64,000 nucleotides of DNA, from the NCBI GenBank assembly GCA_024640305.1, contig JAHEFG010000043.1, forward strand, positions 124,001-188,000, written 5' to 3'. Positions 29,401 to 37,333 of this stretch are shown piece by piece; position 1 is the first letter of the stretch; each line of letters starts with the position of its first letter. The position numbers and the translations under genes were made by a program. The notes under the pieces are model-generated. The model did not search any database. It saw nothing but the letters and a program-made list of their open reading frames with translations, and had not been told where the DNA came from. Source of the stretch: Gammaproteobacteria bacterium (GTDB taxonomy: Bacteria; Pseudomonadota; Gammaproteobacteria; Steroidobacterales; Woeseiaceae).

Positions 29401-29917
29401 CAGCATCGAACTCCGAAATATGCAGGTGGGATCCCGACATTCGGCCACCCAAGGCGATGGAATCTATCAGGTATTCTTCATCGGCAATCTGGATACGAAC
29501 GTCTCTAATTGATGCTGCGTCAAGAGCTACCGTAATTGGCAATTCAATAGCAACCGGGCCTTGCGCAGCGTCACTCTCGGAAGGATCGCCGATCATCACC
29601 TCCACAGTTCGTACGTTGAGAGCAGAAATACTGAGACTTCGTCGCAGCAGTGGCAGTAGCGCGAACTTTGTATGGACGCTATCAATCGAGATTGATAGTG
29701 AGTCGTCATCCCACCGTAGTGAATTAAGCTGCAGGCCGCTCAACAGCGTTCCGTCCAGGCTTGCAATACTCATTTGGGGCGGCAGGTATGGCGATGCCTT
29801 TGATAACAGCCAACGCGCGCCGTTTTCGGTAACGACCAACCAGTAAATTGAAGTAACGGCGACCAGTACGGCGACGGCTGCCACAGCAATCGACCAGCGC
29901 ACGATACGCCGCGTCAC
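26477..29917 (-). CDS. tamB: Translocation and assembly module protein TamB
   Basis: 1146 aa from the GTG at 29917, whose GTGA overlaps the tamA stop codon by 4 bp; the longer in-frame extension upstream lies inside tamA and is rejected. An N-terminal membrane anchor (SIAVAAVAVLVAVTSIYWLV) is followed by a very long beta-helical repeat region and the C-terminal DUF490 domain (GNQQIVAGKRVGNRLLVEYA, LLRYQLNKRLVLESRSGS). TamB spans the periplasm from the inner membrane and works with TamA in outer-membrane protein insertion and phospholipid transport. Length is in the normal 1100-1300 aa range. Confidence 0.93.
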   Translation of the reverse strand: MTRRIVRWSIAVAAVAVLVAVTSIYWLVVTENGARWLLSKASPYLPPQMSIASLDGTLLSGLQLNSLRWDDDSLSISIDSVHTKFALLPLLRRSLSISALNVRTVEVMIGDPSESDAAQGPVAIELPITVALDAASIRDVRIQIADEEYLIDSIALGGRMSGSHLHISEFDAASNLGEIAFSGNAHLASPYTASVNGRWALQLPGKPPLAGQMQLRGDNSRYEIQHTLSSPYKIATRGWLAFESGEVRADIENNWQVVDLAIADGRTVHARDGMLRLIGTAEQFAFEGNTTLAMDNVPPFLVSLSGDSDMNRFSLETLAVGSEWGQLLASGSVTIGPVPNWDLGYELFDINPALLNSLLTGQLQLQGHSIGRVENQEVIANAALDSLSGNLNGYPVTGSATLSYADELLRFRDARINVGSNHAVFNGSYGATLDVNATLQLSDISQLIVAAAGSARGELRLQTAPDHVALSGNLDGESLLWEGYSVDRLESRFDLPATGAGEIFLRAQNAGIGQLMLESIDIDGDGAAGSHKILVRVGASAGQAEFRANGGYAGEQWTGSLETLTLRGEALGEWALEQKTAVAISAKALIIDRACLLAVSPPGTACVELRYEDSGPLRFKTSIGGLPLAALPIYLPEASSITGVVEAEGDGEFSDQQLTGNANLNISGLGLRALYEDEEIAVDFDVATISASIFENQLKAKLELVAADKSASANANIEVADALDQESQVAGAATLELSDLSLFSYLYPDVTKTSGRVAGQVAVSGSLSAPEFVGEIGMRDGAFEVRRAGITVTDVALRLRQSEAGRLSLDGSAKSGEGNLSVSGSTTLSSTAGVRAQLNLKGDNFEILRLPGWHASTSPSIDVLLDDREARISGELGIPNANIVIHEIPDTAEQPSADVIVHREDESQEAIRRELFVDVRTELGDAVSLAAFGLTTGLEGAVRITGGSKSPYAGSGRLILRDGRYKAYGQDLKIERGELIFNGPLDNPTLDVRATRTASDDVVAGIHLTGTPAQPRSTVFSEPILSDAEALSYLLTGRPLVNANAEQGDMLNQAAFALGLSTAGSVVSNISNQLGLDTLAVKGGSGNQQIVAGKRVGNRLLVEYAYGIVDNLGTLLLRYQLNKRLVLESRSGSVNNVDVVYSVKRD

Positions 29918-31659
29918 AAGTCTGCCCCAAGCCGGACATGAAGACGTACGGTTTGATCGGACTTGTTCAGCGGGTGCGCCAGGTAGAATCGCAGTGGGCC
30001 GACCGGCGAGAGCCACTTTATTCCGAGCCCCGCGCCGATGGCCGGGTCGATATCGGTGCCATCAAAAGCGTTGCCGGCGTCAACAAACAAGGCGCCATAC
30101 CAGTCGCCCCGCAGTCGATGTTCATACTCTATGCTCGCAATCAGCAGATTGCTTCCGCCAATCACATCGCCCTCGCTATCCTCGGGGCCGAGCGTGTTGT
30201 AGCCAAAACCGCGTATGGATTCGTCGCCACCGGCAAAATAGCGTACCGACGGCGGTAGTTCATCGAAATCCGTTTTGTACGTCACACCGAAGGAAGCTCG
30301 AGCCAGAATTCGGCTGCTGTCCGACATCGAGCGTACCCATCGAGCCCAAACGGAAGCCTGTAGAAAAAAGTTGTCTGAACCAATTGTCCGACCGGATCCA
30401 CGAAGCTCCAATCCAAAGCGCCGGCCTCGTGTCGGAAATACTTCGCGATCCGAGCGTCTGTGATCAAATGCGATGGCCGGCAAAATCAGCGTGCTGGTGC
30501 CCGCTTCGCCACCAACATCAAAACGATCATGATTGAGATCGATCGACAGAGTCCGCATCCATTCAGGTCTGATGCGCTTTGACCGCCTGACGCCAATCCG
30601 AACGGTGTCGTTTGCGAACGTGTCTGTCTCTTCGAGCGTGAAAGCGCCCGTGTAGCTCATCCACTCGCTACGAGGATCCTTGAGCGGCCTGCGATACTCA
30701 GTGGTAACTCCCTGGATAACGGGGGCGATGCTGGTATGGACATTGAACCGGTGGCCCTTCTCATTAACGCGCCGGTTGTCAAAGCCGGCACGCAGCCGCG
30801 GTCCGGTATCCGTGGAATAGCCACCGCCAATGGTGTATTCGATACGGTCCGCTGGTTCGAGGATCAAACGAATCGGAACCTGGTTGTGCTGTGCCTTTTC
30901 CGTTTCAGGGAGAAGTTCGATGCGACGGAAGTAGCCGCTGATGGACAATTCAGTGTAAGCCCGGGCGAGCACTTGCGAGTCGTAAGGCGTCCCGGTTTCG
31001 AAATCAAGGTAGGCTGTGACAATATCCGGATCGATAAATGTCTGCTCTTGCTTTATGTCACCGAAATCATAGCGGGGACCGCTCTCGAAACTCAGCGCCA
31101 AGTCGGCGACAAACTCCTCGGGCCACACATTGATGGAATTCTTGCTAAAGCCGGCCTCCAGATAGCCACGCTCGGCGGCGCGAATCTGCAGCGACTTTTT
31201 TAGTTGCTCGTAATCGGAATGTCGAAGCTGCGTGCCGGAATTAAATCGGTCCGAGGACAAAAACTCAGCGAAAGTCGGGTCGACATGGGCTGGCCCTGAA
31301 ACAGTGATGTCGACATTTCGCAGGCGTACCGGATTGCCGGCGTCGATTTTAAGAATTGCACGCCAACAGTCATCACCTGGCTCGAGAGTTGCGGCAATAA
31401 CCGGTGAATAATAGCCAAACGGCTCCAGCGCGCTTCTTGTTTCCGCTTCTATGCTGCGAAATCGCCGCCGAATACGCCATGGCTCCGCATCGCATGGCTC
31501 CGTTGCCAGCGTAACGTAACTTCGAATATTTTGAGCAAGCTCGTCGTCAACGCCCTCGATCTGCAGATCTGCATTGCTTGTCGCGGGCCAGCCCATGCAC
31601 ACCAATGCAAGCGACAGAAACCGCCGCCGAGTAGTGAGATTTTGGACGAATTTGCTCAT
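29914..31659 (-). CDS. tamA: TamA outer-membrane assembly factor (BamA/Omp85 family)
   Basis: 581 aa with a signal peptide ending at ATSNADL. Three POTRA-like domains span roughly residues 30-270, then a 16-strand Omp85 barrel with the conserved lid-lock region (YFAGGDESIRGFGYNTLGPE) and the closing strand GIKWLSPVGPLRFYLAHPLN. It is upstream of tamB and overlaps it by 4 bp, the standard tamAB operon. It inserts a subset of outer-membrane proteins. The protein ends LHVRLGADL, so the usual terminal aromatic is not the last residue. Confidence 0.94.
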   Translation of the reverse strand: MSKFVQNLTTRRRFLSLALVCMGWPATSNADLQIEGVDDELAQNIRSYVTLATEPCDAEPWRIRRRFRSIEAETRSALEPFGYYSPVIAATLEPGDDCWRAILKIDAGNPVRLRNVDITVSGPAHVDPTFAEFLSSDRFNSGTQLRHSDYEQLKKSLQIRAAERGYLEAGFSKNSINVWPEEFVADLALSFESGPRYDFGDIKQEQTFIDPDIVTAYLDFETGTPYDSQVLARAYTELSISGYFRRIELLPETEKAQHNQVPIRLILEPADRIEYTIGGGYSTDTGPRLRAGFDNRRVNEKGHRFNVHTSIAPVIQGVTTEYRRPLKDPRSEWMSYTGAFTLEETDTFANDTVRIGVRRSKRIRPEWMRTLSIDLNHDRFDVGGEAGTSTLILPAIAFDHRRSDREVFPTRGRRFGLELRGSGRTIGSDNFFLQASVWARWVRSMSDSSRILARASFGVTYKTDFDELPPSVRYFAGGDESIRGFGYNTLGPEDSEGDVIGGSNLLIASIEYEHRLRGDWYGALFVDAGNAFDGTDIDPAIGAGLGIKWLSPVGPLRFYLAHPLNKSDQTVRLHVRLGADL

Positions 31660-31695
31660 AAACGCATGTTCTCGATCGGCCAGTAGTTGCGATTA

Positions 31696-32718
31696 TCAAA
31701 ACCACTTCTTCCAGCGAAAGAAGACGATGAGGATGGCTGCCGCGACCGTCATAGTGATAACAGACCAGACAAAACCCAAATTGCTTTCAAGGCCTGGCAG
31801 TCCGCCAACATTCATTCCAAGTAGACCCGTCACGAAGGTCAGGGGAAGAAAAATGGCAGCGACAACAGACAATACGTACATGCGTGCGTTTTGCTCCTGC
31901 GCGATCTGGCTGAGGAGTTCTTCCTGTAAAACAATGGCCCTTTCTTTAGCCAAATCAAGGTCCTCGAGATATCTTGTTATGCGATCTGCTTCCTGTCGCA
32001 GGCTGTTGGCGTCGGCCTCTTTGAGCCACTCATAGGATTGCCGGTTCAGGCGATCGAGCGCATCTCGCTGTGGCGCAAGAAATCGCCGTACGTGTGCTAT
32101 CTGTCGGCGGAGCAATGACAGCCGCTGACGAAAATCGAGCGATCGGCCCGATGCGATTTCCTCTTCGGCAGCATCCATTCGATCTTCGATCGTATCGACG
32201 AAATCACCAATCCGATCTGCGAGCCTCTCGACTAACGAGCCCAGAAAGTCGCCGGAGGAGGTGGGCCCCTCCCCGGAAGCCAGCGCCTTTCGTACATCTT
32301 GAATAGACAACAGTTTGCGCCGCCTCGATGTGATTATGCGGTTGGCATCTAACCACAGGCGAACGGAAACCATATCCTCAGCGTCAGCGCCAGGATTCGT
32401 GTTGACACCTCGCAAAACAATCAACAATCCGTTTTCGACGACGGTCGAGCGCGGTCGGGTCTCGCCCGCGAGCAAAGCTTCAACAGCGGCAGCCGGGAGA
32501 TCGCTTTGCTCGGCTAACCAATCGGCTGACGCGACGTCAGCCACATCGATATGGACCCATAGCACGCCTTCTTTGCCTGACCATTGGAGGGCAGTCGCGG
32601 CATCAACTTCTTTGCCTCTGCCCTTGCCATCGAGAATCATTGCGTGAAGGAAATTCGGATTTGATGCGTTCACTTGTCCATTACCTCTATCAACAGATCG
32701 TCGCGACCCTTCGCTCAT
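31696..32718 (-). CDS. CorA-family zinc/magnesium transporter, ZntB-like
   Basis: 340 aa. A soluble N-terminal funnel (LWVHIDVADVASADWLAEQS) is followed by a long helix (VERLADRIGDFVDTIEDRMD) and two C-terminal membrane helices. The signature GMN motif lies in LLGMNVGGLPG between them, and the protein ends RWKKWF. GMN with VGG downstream and the general style fit ZntB rather than classic CorA, whose loop reads YGMNF. ZntB imports Zn2+ coupled to protons. It is 36 bp upstream of tamA in the same orientation and divergent from the CaCA exchanger at 32787. Confidence 0.88.
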   Translation of the reverse strand: MSEGSRRSVDRGNGQVNASNPNFLHAMILDGKGRGKEVDAATALQWSGKEGVLWVHIDVADVASADWLAEQSDLPAAAVEALLAGETRPRSTVVENGLLIVLRGVNTNPGADAEDMVSVRLWLDANRIITSRRRKLLSIQDVRKALASGEGPTSSGDFLGSLVERLADRIGDFVDTIEDRMDAAEEEIASGRSLDFRQRLSLLRRQIAHVRRFLAPQRDALDRLNRQSYEWLKEADANSLRQEADRITRYLEDLDLAKERAIVLQEELLSQIAQEQNARMYVLSVVAAIFLPLTFVTGLLGMNVGGLPGLESNLGFVWSVITMTVAAAILIVFFRWKKWF

Positions 32719-32786
32719 GTAATTGCAGCATCAGCCTGAACCCCATAATAAGCAAGAATGACGGTTGTTTGCTGTAGACTCTCGGT

Positions 32787-33761
32787 ATGGTCGCTCTTGC
32801 CGGTGTTTGTTTTGGCGTGCTTTTGCTGCTATGCGGAGGCACGCTGCTGGTGCGCGGGGCCTCCGAGGTAGCATCGGAGTTCGGTGTTTCGCCGATGATC
32901 GTTGGGCTGACAGTTGTCGGCTTTGGCACCAGTTCACCGGAACTTATTGTGAACATTGTCGGCAGTCTACGTGGGGAGACTGCGCTTGCGTTCGGCAATG
33001 TCGTTGGATCAAACATCAGCAATCTCGGCCTGGTGCTGGGGCTCGCAGCAATTGTGGCGCCTATCACCATCCAGGGTGAACTCGTTCGCCGCGAACTGCC
33101 GTTGTTGTTGCTGGCCACGACCATGATGACGGTGATGGCACTCGATGGACCATTAGAAGGCTCACCCGCGGTGCTGGGACGGTCGGATTCGATCGTATTA
33201 CTGCTCATGTTTTGTATATTTGTTTATATCAGCGCTCACGACCTGCTTGCCACAAAACCAACTGAGGCACTGTTCGTTAACATCAGCGAGCACCCTGCGA
33301 TTTTGAGTGCGCCCAGCGGACGAGCACGGTGGTTTCTGGTTCTTGCAGGTTTTGCCCTGCTCTTTGTCGGCGGCGAGCTAACCGTCCGCAATGCTTTAGG
33401 CCTCGCATCGCATTTTGGGGCTTCCCCAGCAATCATCGGTCTGTTTGTCGTTGCGGTAGGCACAAGTATGCCGGAACTAGTGACAACGATAGTCGCGGCC
33501 ATGCGGGGAGAATCTGACCTGGCGTTGGGCAATGTCATCGGTTCAAACATTTTCAATTCCTTGCTCGTGTTACCAGCGAGCGGACTGATTGGGCAGATTC
33601 CGATACCAACGGGCGGCGTTGGTGATCTTGCGGTATCGTGGGTGCTTGCTGCTGTGCTTATTCCCATCTTCTTCATGCGTAAAGCAAAACTGGGACGAGT
33701 TGCCGGCAGCATATTTCTTGTTGCCTACTGCTCGTACGTTGCATTCCGAATTTTTGGGTGA
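32787..33761 (+). CDS. Calcium/sodium exchanger, CaCA family (YrbG-like)
   Basis: 324 aa, about ten membrane helices in two inverted halves. Both alpha-repeats are intact: GTSSPELIVNIVGSLRGE with GNVVGSNISN, and GTSMPELVTTIVAAMRGE with GNVIGSNIFN. The paired Glu and Asn residues form the ion sites. Such proteins export Ca2+ in exchange for Na+ or K+. It is monocistronic between a divergent ZntB-like gene and a convergent mscS. A half-size relative is encoded at 44437-44880. Confidence 0.92.
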   Translation: MVALAGVCFGVLLLLCGGTLLVRGASEVASEFGVSPMIVGLTVVGFGTSSPELIVNIVGSLRGETALAFGNVVGSNISNLGLVLGLAAIVAPITIQGELVRRELPLLLLATTMMTVMALDGPLEGSPAVLGRSDSIVLLLMFCIFVYISAHDLLATKPTEALFVNISEHPAILSAPSGRARWFLVLAGFALLFVGGELTVRNALGLASHFGASPAIIGLFVVAVGTSMPELVTTIVAAMRGESDLALGNVIGSNIFNSLLVLPASGLIGQIPIPTGGVGDLAVSWVLAAVLIPIFFMRKAKLGRVAGSIFLVAYCSYVAFRIFG

Positions 33762-33791
33762 TCGACTTACACGTAACGGTCGTTCCCTTGT

Positions 33792-34703
33792 CTAGCTTTC
33801 AAGCGCCGCGCCTTTGACGGCGACCCTTTCGTCGTTTGGCATCACGTGAATGCGCAGAGGATCTTTAGCATCCAAATGTACGTCGCGCTGCGGAAATGCA
33901 ACAACGATGCCATTTTCTTCAAAAAGCTCGGCGATGCGAAAGCGAATATCGCTCCGGAATTGGCGCAATATCCGGTCGCCGGAAACGTCGCACCAGAAGT
34001 ACGCGTCGAACACCAGGGCGTTGTCACCGAAATCTTCAAAAACAACGCTTGGTGCAGGCGTATCTTTGACCTCCGGCTGGCTTATTACTGCCTTGTAAAT
34101 CAGATCCGCTACCTGGCGAACCGGCGAGCCATAGGCGACGCCGACGCGTACCGTTGTGCGAATTGCATTGTCGATGAGCGTCCAGTTTACGACAGTGTTT
34201 TCCAGAATTGAGCTGTTTGGCACGAGCAGGTGCACGCCGTCGGTACGACGGACGCGCGTCGACCGATAACCAATTTCCTCAACGGTTCCCTGCGCGGTAT
34301 CGAGTTCGATGTAATCGTCAATGCGAATCGGGCGCTCTGCCATCAAAATCCAACCACTGATGAAATTGTTGATGATGTTCTGTGCGCCAAAACCGACGCC
34401 AATAGCCAATGCGCCGGTCGCAAACGCAAACGCAGTCAGAGGGATTCCAAGTAACCCCAGGGCCGTAATAACGACCAGAACAATAACTGCAAAAAATACA
34501 ATTCTTTTTACAATGTAAACGACGTCAGGTCGCAGCTTCGTCGTTGCAAGCCGCCGACCGATAAGGAAAACAAGTAAGCGGCTGCCGAAGTACCCGAAGA
34601 TCAACAAGAGCATTACTGTGGCTAGCTGGCCGATGGTAATTACCTGGCCGCCCGGTCCGGTCGCCAACACGTAACCCCAGATTTCTTTAGCCACATCAAT
34701 CAT
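33792..34703 (-). CDS. Small-conductance mechanosensitive channel, MscS family
   Basis: 303 aa. Three membrane helices lie in the first ~120 residues. The pore helix has the glycine/alanine-packed pattern FAFATGALAIGVGFGAQNIINN, followed by FISGWILMAERPIRIDDYIE and the beta-domain VRRTDGVHLLVPNSSILENTV. The C-terminal alpha/beta domain includes FPQRDVHLDAKDPL. It releases osmolytes on hypo-osmotic shock. It is 40 bp downstream of rimK on the same strand, so it may be the last gene of the rim operon. Confidence 0.93.
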   Translation of the reverse strand: MIDVAKEIWGYVLATGPGGQVITIGQLATVMLLLIFGYFGSRLLVFLIGRRLATTKLRPDVVYIVKRIVFFAVIVLVVITALGLLGIPLTAFAFATGALAIGVGFGAQNIINNFISGWILMAERPIRIDDYIELDTAQGTVEEIGYRSTRVRRTDGVHLLVPNSSILENTVVNWTLIDNAIRTTVRVGVAYGSPVRQVADLIYKAVISQPEVKDTPAPSVVFEDFGDNALVFDAYFWCDVSGDRILRQFRSDIRFRIAELFEENGIVVAFPQRDVHLDAKDPLRIHVMPNDERVAVKGAALES

Positions 34704-34743
34704 TGTTTGGATGTCCCCGTACTAGAAAGCGCAGACAGTATGC

Positions 34744-35649
34744 TCAGCCAGTGCCACGTGTTCGCGTACTGCTCTTCTTGGCGTTTTTTTCGATGAACTC
34801 TATGATCATACCGGCCACGTCTTTATTCGTTGCCTTTTCGATACCTTCCAGCCCGGGACTGGAGTTCACCTCCATGACGACTGGCCCATGATTGGAGCGG
34901 AGCAGGTCGACGCCGGCGACGTTCAGGCCCATGACCTTGGCCGAGCGTACTGCTGTCGAGCGCTCTTCGGGAGTCAGCTTTATTAATGTCGCGGAGCCGC
35001 CGCGATGCAGGTTGGATCGAAACTCACCTTCTTTCCCCTGCCGTTTCATAGCCGCAACGACCTTGTCGCCGACGACGAAGCAGCGGATGTCGGCACCGCC
35101 GGCCTCGGCGATAAATTCCTGCACCATAAAGTTGGCTTTCAGACCTCGAAACGCTTCAATAACGCTCTCTGCGGCTTTTCTGGTCTCCGCAAGAACCACA
35201 CCAACCCCCTGCGTTCCTTCCAGCAGCTTGATGACGACGGGTGCGCCGCCCGCAATATCGATCAGGTCCTCGGTATCATCGGGTGAGTTAGCGAACCCGG
35301 TGACGGGCAGGCCTATTCCTTTTCGTGCGAGAAGTTGACACGCGCGCAATTTATCGCGGGAACGCGTAATGGCGACTGACTCGTTGACCGAATAAACGCC
35401 CATCATCTCGAACTGCCGGACAACGGCGGTGCCATAGAAGGAGACCGACGCGCCAATTCGCGGAATGATCGCATTGACACCAGTAATGGATTCGCCCTTA
35501 AGGTGCACGCTTGGCCGGTGACTGGTGATGTTCATGTAGCAGCGCTTGTGGTTAATGACCGGCATCTCGTGTCCGCGCGCAACACCTGCCTCAACCAGTC
35601 GGCGGGTTGAGTACAAGTTCCTGTTCGTCGAAAGAATTCCAATTTTCAT
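34744..35649 (-). CDS. rimK: RimK-type ATP-grasp ligase (ribosomal protein S6 glutamate ligase)
   Basis: 301 aa. [20 protein letters not shown] starts the pre-ATP-grasp domain; [20 protein letters not shown] and [20 protein letters not shown] bind [23 protein letters not shown] and [14 protein letters not shown] hold the catalytic and metal residues. RimK adds glutamates to the C-terminus of ribosomal protein S6. The operon partners are a rimB-type retropepsin-like gene and an aspartoacylase-like gene, resembling Pseudomonas rimABK and related peptide-ligase clusters. Substrate could be another protein or small molecule. Confidence 0.92.
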   Translation of the reverse strand: MKIGILSTNRNLYSTRRLVEAGVARGHEMPVINHKRCYMNITSHRPSVHLKGESITGVNAIIPRIGASVSFYGTAVVRQFEMMGVYSVNESVAITRSRDKLRACQLLARKGIGLPVTGFANSPDDTEDLIDIAGGAPVVIKLLEGTQGVGVVLAETRKAAESVIEAFRGLKANFMVQEFIAEAGGADIRCFVVGDKVVAAMKRQGKEGEFRSNLHRGGSATLIKLTPEERSTAVRSAKVMGLNVAGVDLLRSNHGPVVMEVNSSPGLEGIEKATNKDVAGMIIEFIEKNAKKSSTRTRGTG

Positions 35650-35703
35650 TCTCTGCTTCCTGTGGTGTCCGATTCGGCCAGAGCGAGCAATCGCCGTGGC
35701 TCT

Positions 35704-36723
35704 TTAACTGTTGTCGTCGTGCAAAACCGCGAAACTTTCCACCGCGCCCTCCGCCTTGGGGATACTCTTGAATCCGCCAAGATGAAACAGCGCGTCTCCT
35801 TCGTGTGAGAGCGGCAAGTTGCTGCAGCCAATGACAATGCCATCGATAGGTGCAACGACGTTCGTCTCCTCTATTCCCAGCGGGTCGCCAATAATAGCAA
35901 GGCGCTGCCCGACGACGACGCTACTTCCAAGTTTTACCTTCGCGCTGACAATGCCGCTGGTTGGCGCACGAACCCAGCTCGAGGATCGAGCGATTACCGG
36001 TCGCGCGACCGCCTTATCCTTTTTGAGTCGTGGCAACATTCCTATCAGACGCATCGTATTCAGGATGCCACGCAGGCCGGCCCGAACGCTGACCTCGTCG
36101 AAACGCAGCGCTTCGCCAGCTTCGTAGGTTAGAACAGGCATGCCCATACCGGCCGCGCAAGCACGCAGCGAACCGTCCCGTGTATTTGAGTTGATTATGA
36201 CCGGAGCACCGAAGGCGTTCGCGAATTCCAACGTCTTTTCATCATCAAGGTTTGCACGAATTTGAGGAAGATTAGATCGATTGAGGGCACCAGTGTGCAA
36301 GTCGATGCCGTAGTCAGCCTTTGAAACTATTTCAGTGATAAAAAGGTTTGCCAGTCGAGCGGCGATGGATCCCTTCGCGCTGCCTGGAAAAGTACGATTC
36401 AGGTCGCGCCGATCCGGCAGATATCGTGACTGGTTCAGAAAGCCGTGCACATTAACGATAGGCACTGCCAGCAGTGTGCCACGGATTGAACCAAGCGATT
36501 TCCTTTTCAGTAAGCGTCTAATGATCTCGACACCATTGAGCTCGTCGCCATGAATTGCAGCGGAAACGAACAACACGGGACCGGCTCGGCGACCGCAAAT
36601 AACCTGCACTGGCATGTGCAGTGATTCCGATGTGTACAAGTCGGCAACCGGCAAATCGATATTCACCCGTTTTCCGGGCGCTATCTTCGTGCCGCCAATC
36701 TCGATGGTACTGTTCGTTGCCAT
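35704..36723 (-). CDS. Succinylglutamate desuccinylase/aspartoacylase-family metallohydrolase
   Basis: 339 aa. VSAAIHGDELNGVEIIRRLL contains the zinc-binding HGDExxG motif, followed by the catalytic-site Arg of LPDRRDLNRTFPGS and the third zinc ligand in YGIDLHTGA. The Glu of VLTYEAGEALRF is the likely general base. The C-terminal third is a beta-barrel biotinyl/lipoyl-like module (SSWVRAPTSGIVSAKVKLGS). The family removes acyl groups from amino acids. It lies 3 bp after the rimB-like gene and 54 bp before rimK, so it may trim or recycle products of RimK ligation; that is inference. Confidence 0.88.
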   Translation of the reverse strand: MATNSTIEIGGTKIAPGKRVNIDLPVADLYTSESLHMPVQVICGRRAGPVLFVSAAIHGDELNGVEIIRRLLKRKSLGSIRGTLLAVPIVNVHGFLNQSRYLPDRRDLNRTFPGSAKGSIAARLANLFITEIVSKADYGIDLHTGALNRSNLPQIRANLDDEKTLEFANAFGAPVIINSNTRDGSLRACAAGMGMPVLTYEAGEALRFDEVSVRAGLRGILNTMRLIGMLPRLKKDKAVARPVIARSSSWVRAPTSGIVSAKVKLGSSVVVGQRLAIIGDPLGIEETNVVAPIDGIVIGCSNLPLSHEGDALFHLGGFKSIPKAEGAVESFAVLHDDNS

Positions 36724-36726
36724 GAA

Positions 36727-37188
36727 CTAGGTCGCTCCCTTTATACGACGCTTCTTGCCGACCACATAGGATCTCGACGGATCTACTTGTGCGTGACCCT
36801 TTATGGCTGTGCGGCCAAGCAGCATGCGGAACATCATGTCGTCACGTGCGGTCAGTGTGGCATCTATTGGCCATGAATGTTCACCAATTGTTAGTTGAGT
36901 GCGAATAACATATCGTTTTTCTTTGTGTCCTCCGGAATCAGTTACCGAGCGGATGTCCAGGACGTCGGCGATGCAGCTGATGACTGTCTCATTGTCCTTC
37001 TGGATGGGGTGCATACGAAAAGCAACGAGATCGCGACCATTCTCGGAGTATGGCCGCACCTCGAAGGCATGCAGCGCTGACGTTCGGGCACCCGTATCGA
37101 CTTTGGCCTTTATTCTCCGAATGCCGAGATCCGGCAGGCTGACCCACTCTCGCCAGCCAAAGGTAAGTAATTTGTCGGATTGCTTCAT
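36727..37188 (-). CDS. RimB-like retropepsin-fold protease (PF05618 type)
   Basis: 153 aa. [20 protein letters not shown] leads into [11 protein letters not shown], where Asp31-Thr-Gly is the aspartic-protease-like active triad. [20 protein letters not shown] and the basic tail KKRRIKGAT are also typical. These proteins, often labelled ATP-dependent zinc protease or RimK-associated, form dimeric retropepsin-like enzymes. In Pseudomonas, RimB is encoded with RimK and influences S6 modification. It is immediately upstream of the aspartoacylase-like gene and rimK, consistent with that role. Confidence 0.88.
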   Translation of the reverse strand: MKQSDKLLTFGWREWVSLPDLGIRRIKAKVDTGARTSALHAFEVRPYSENGRDLVAFRMHPIQKDNETVISCIADVLDIRSVTDSGGHKEKRYVIRTQLTIGEHSWPIDATLTARDDMMFRMLLGRTAIKGHAQVDPSRSYVVGKKRRIKGAT

Positions 37189-37206
37189 TCGAGTGTTCCT
37201 GCGGGC

Positions 37207-37311
37207 TCAGAGTGCCCTGTTGAATCTTACGCTTACTTCGTGTGTGACACGCAAAAACGACACTCGAACATATCGGCCGGGTTTGCGGTAGCGCTTTTTG
37301 CCAGGGCGCAT
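37207..37311 (-). CDS. Possible 34-aa very basic peptide upstream of the rimB-like gene
   Basis: A short ATG frame encodes a basic peptide starting MRPGKKRYRKPGRYVRVSFL and ending FNRAL, with ten Arg/Lys in 34 residues. It ends 18 bp before the rimB-like start and lies on the same strand. The ribosome binding site is weak. It could be a leader or small RNA-binding peptide, or a chance frame. The rest of the 37189-37333 gap holds no other recognised feature. Confidence 0.28.
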   Translation of the reverse strand: MRPGKKRYRKPGRYVRVSFLRVTHEVSVRFNRAL

Positions 37312-37333
37312 GGTAGCTGAAGATCTCGAGTTA

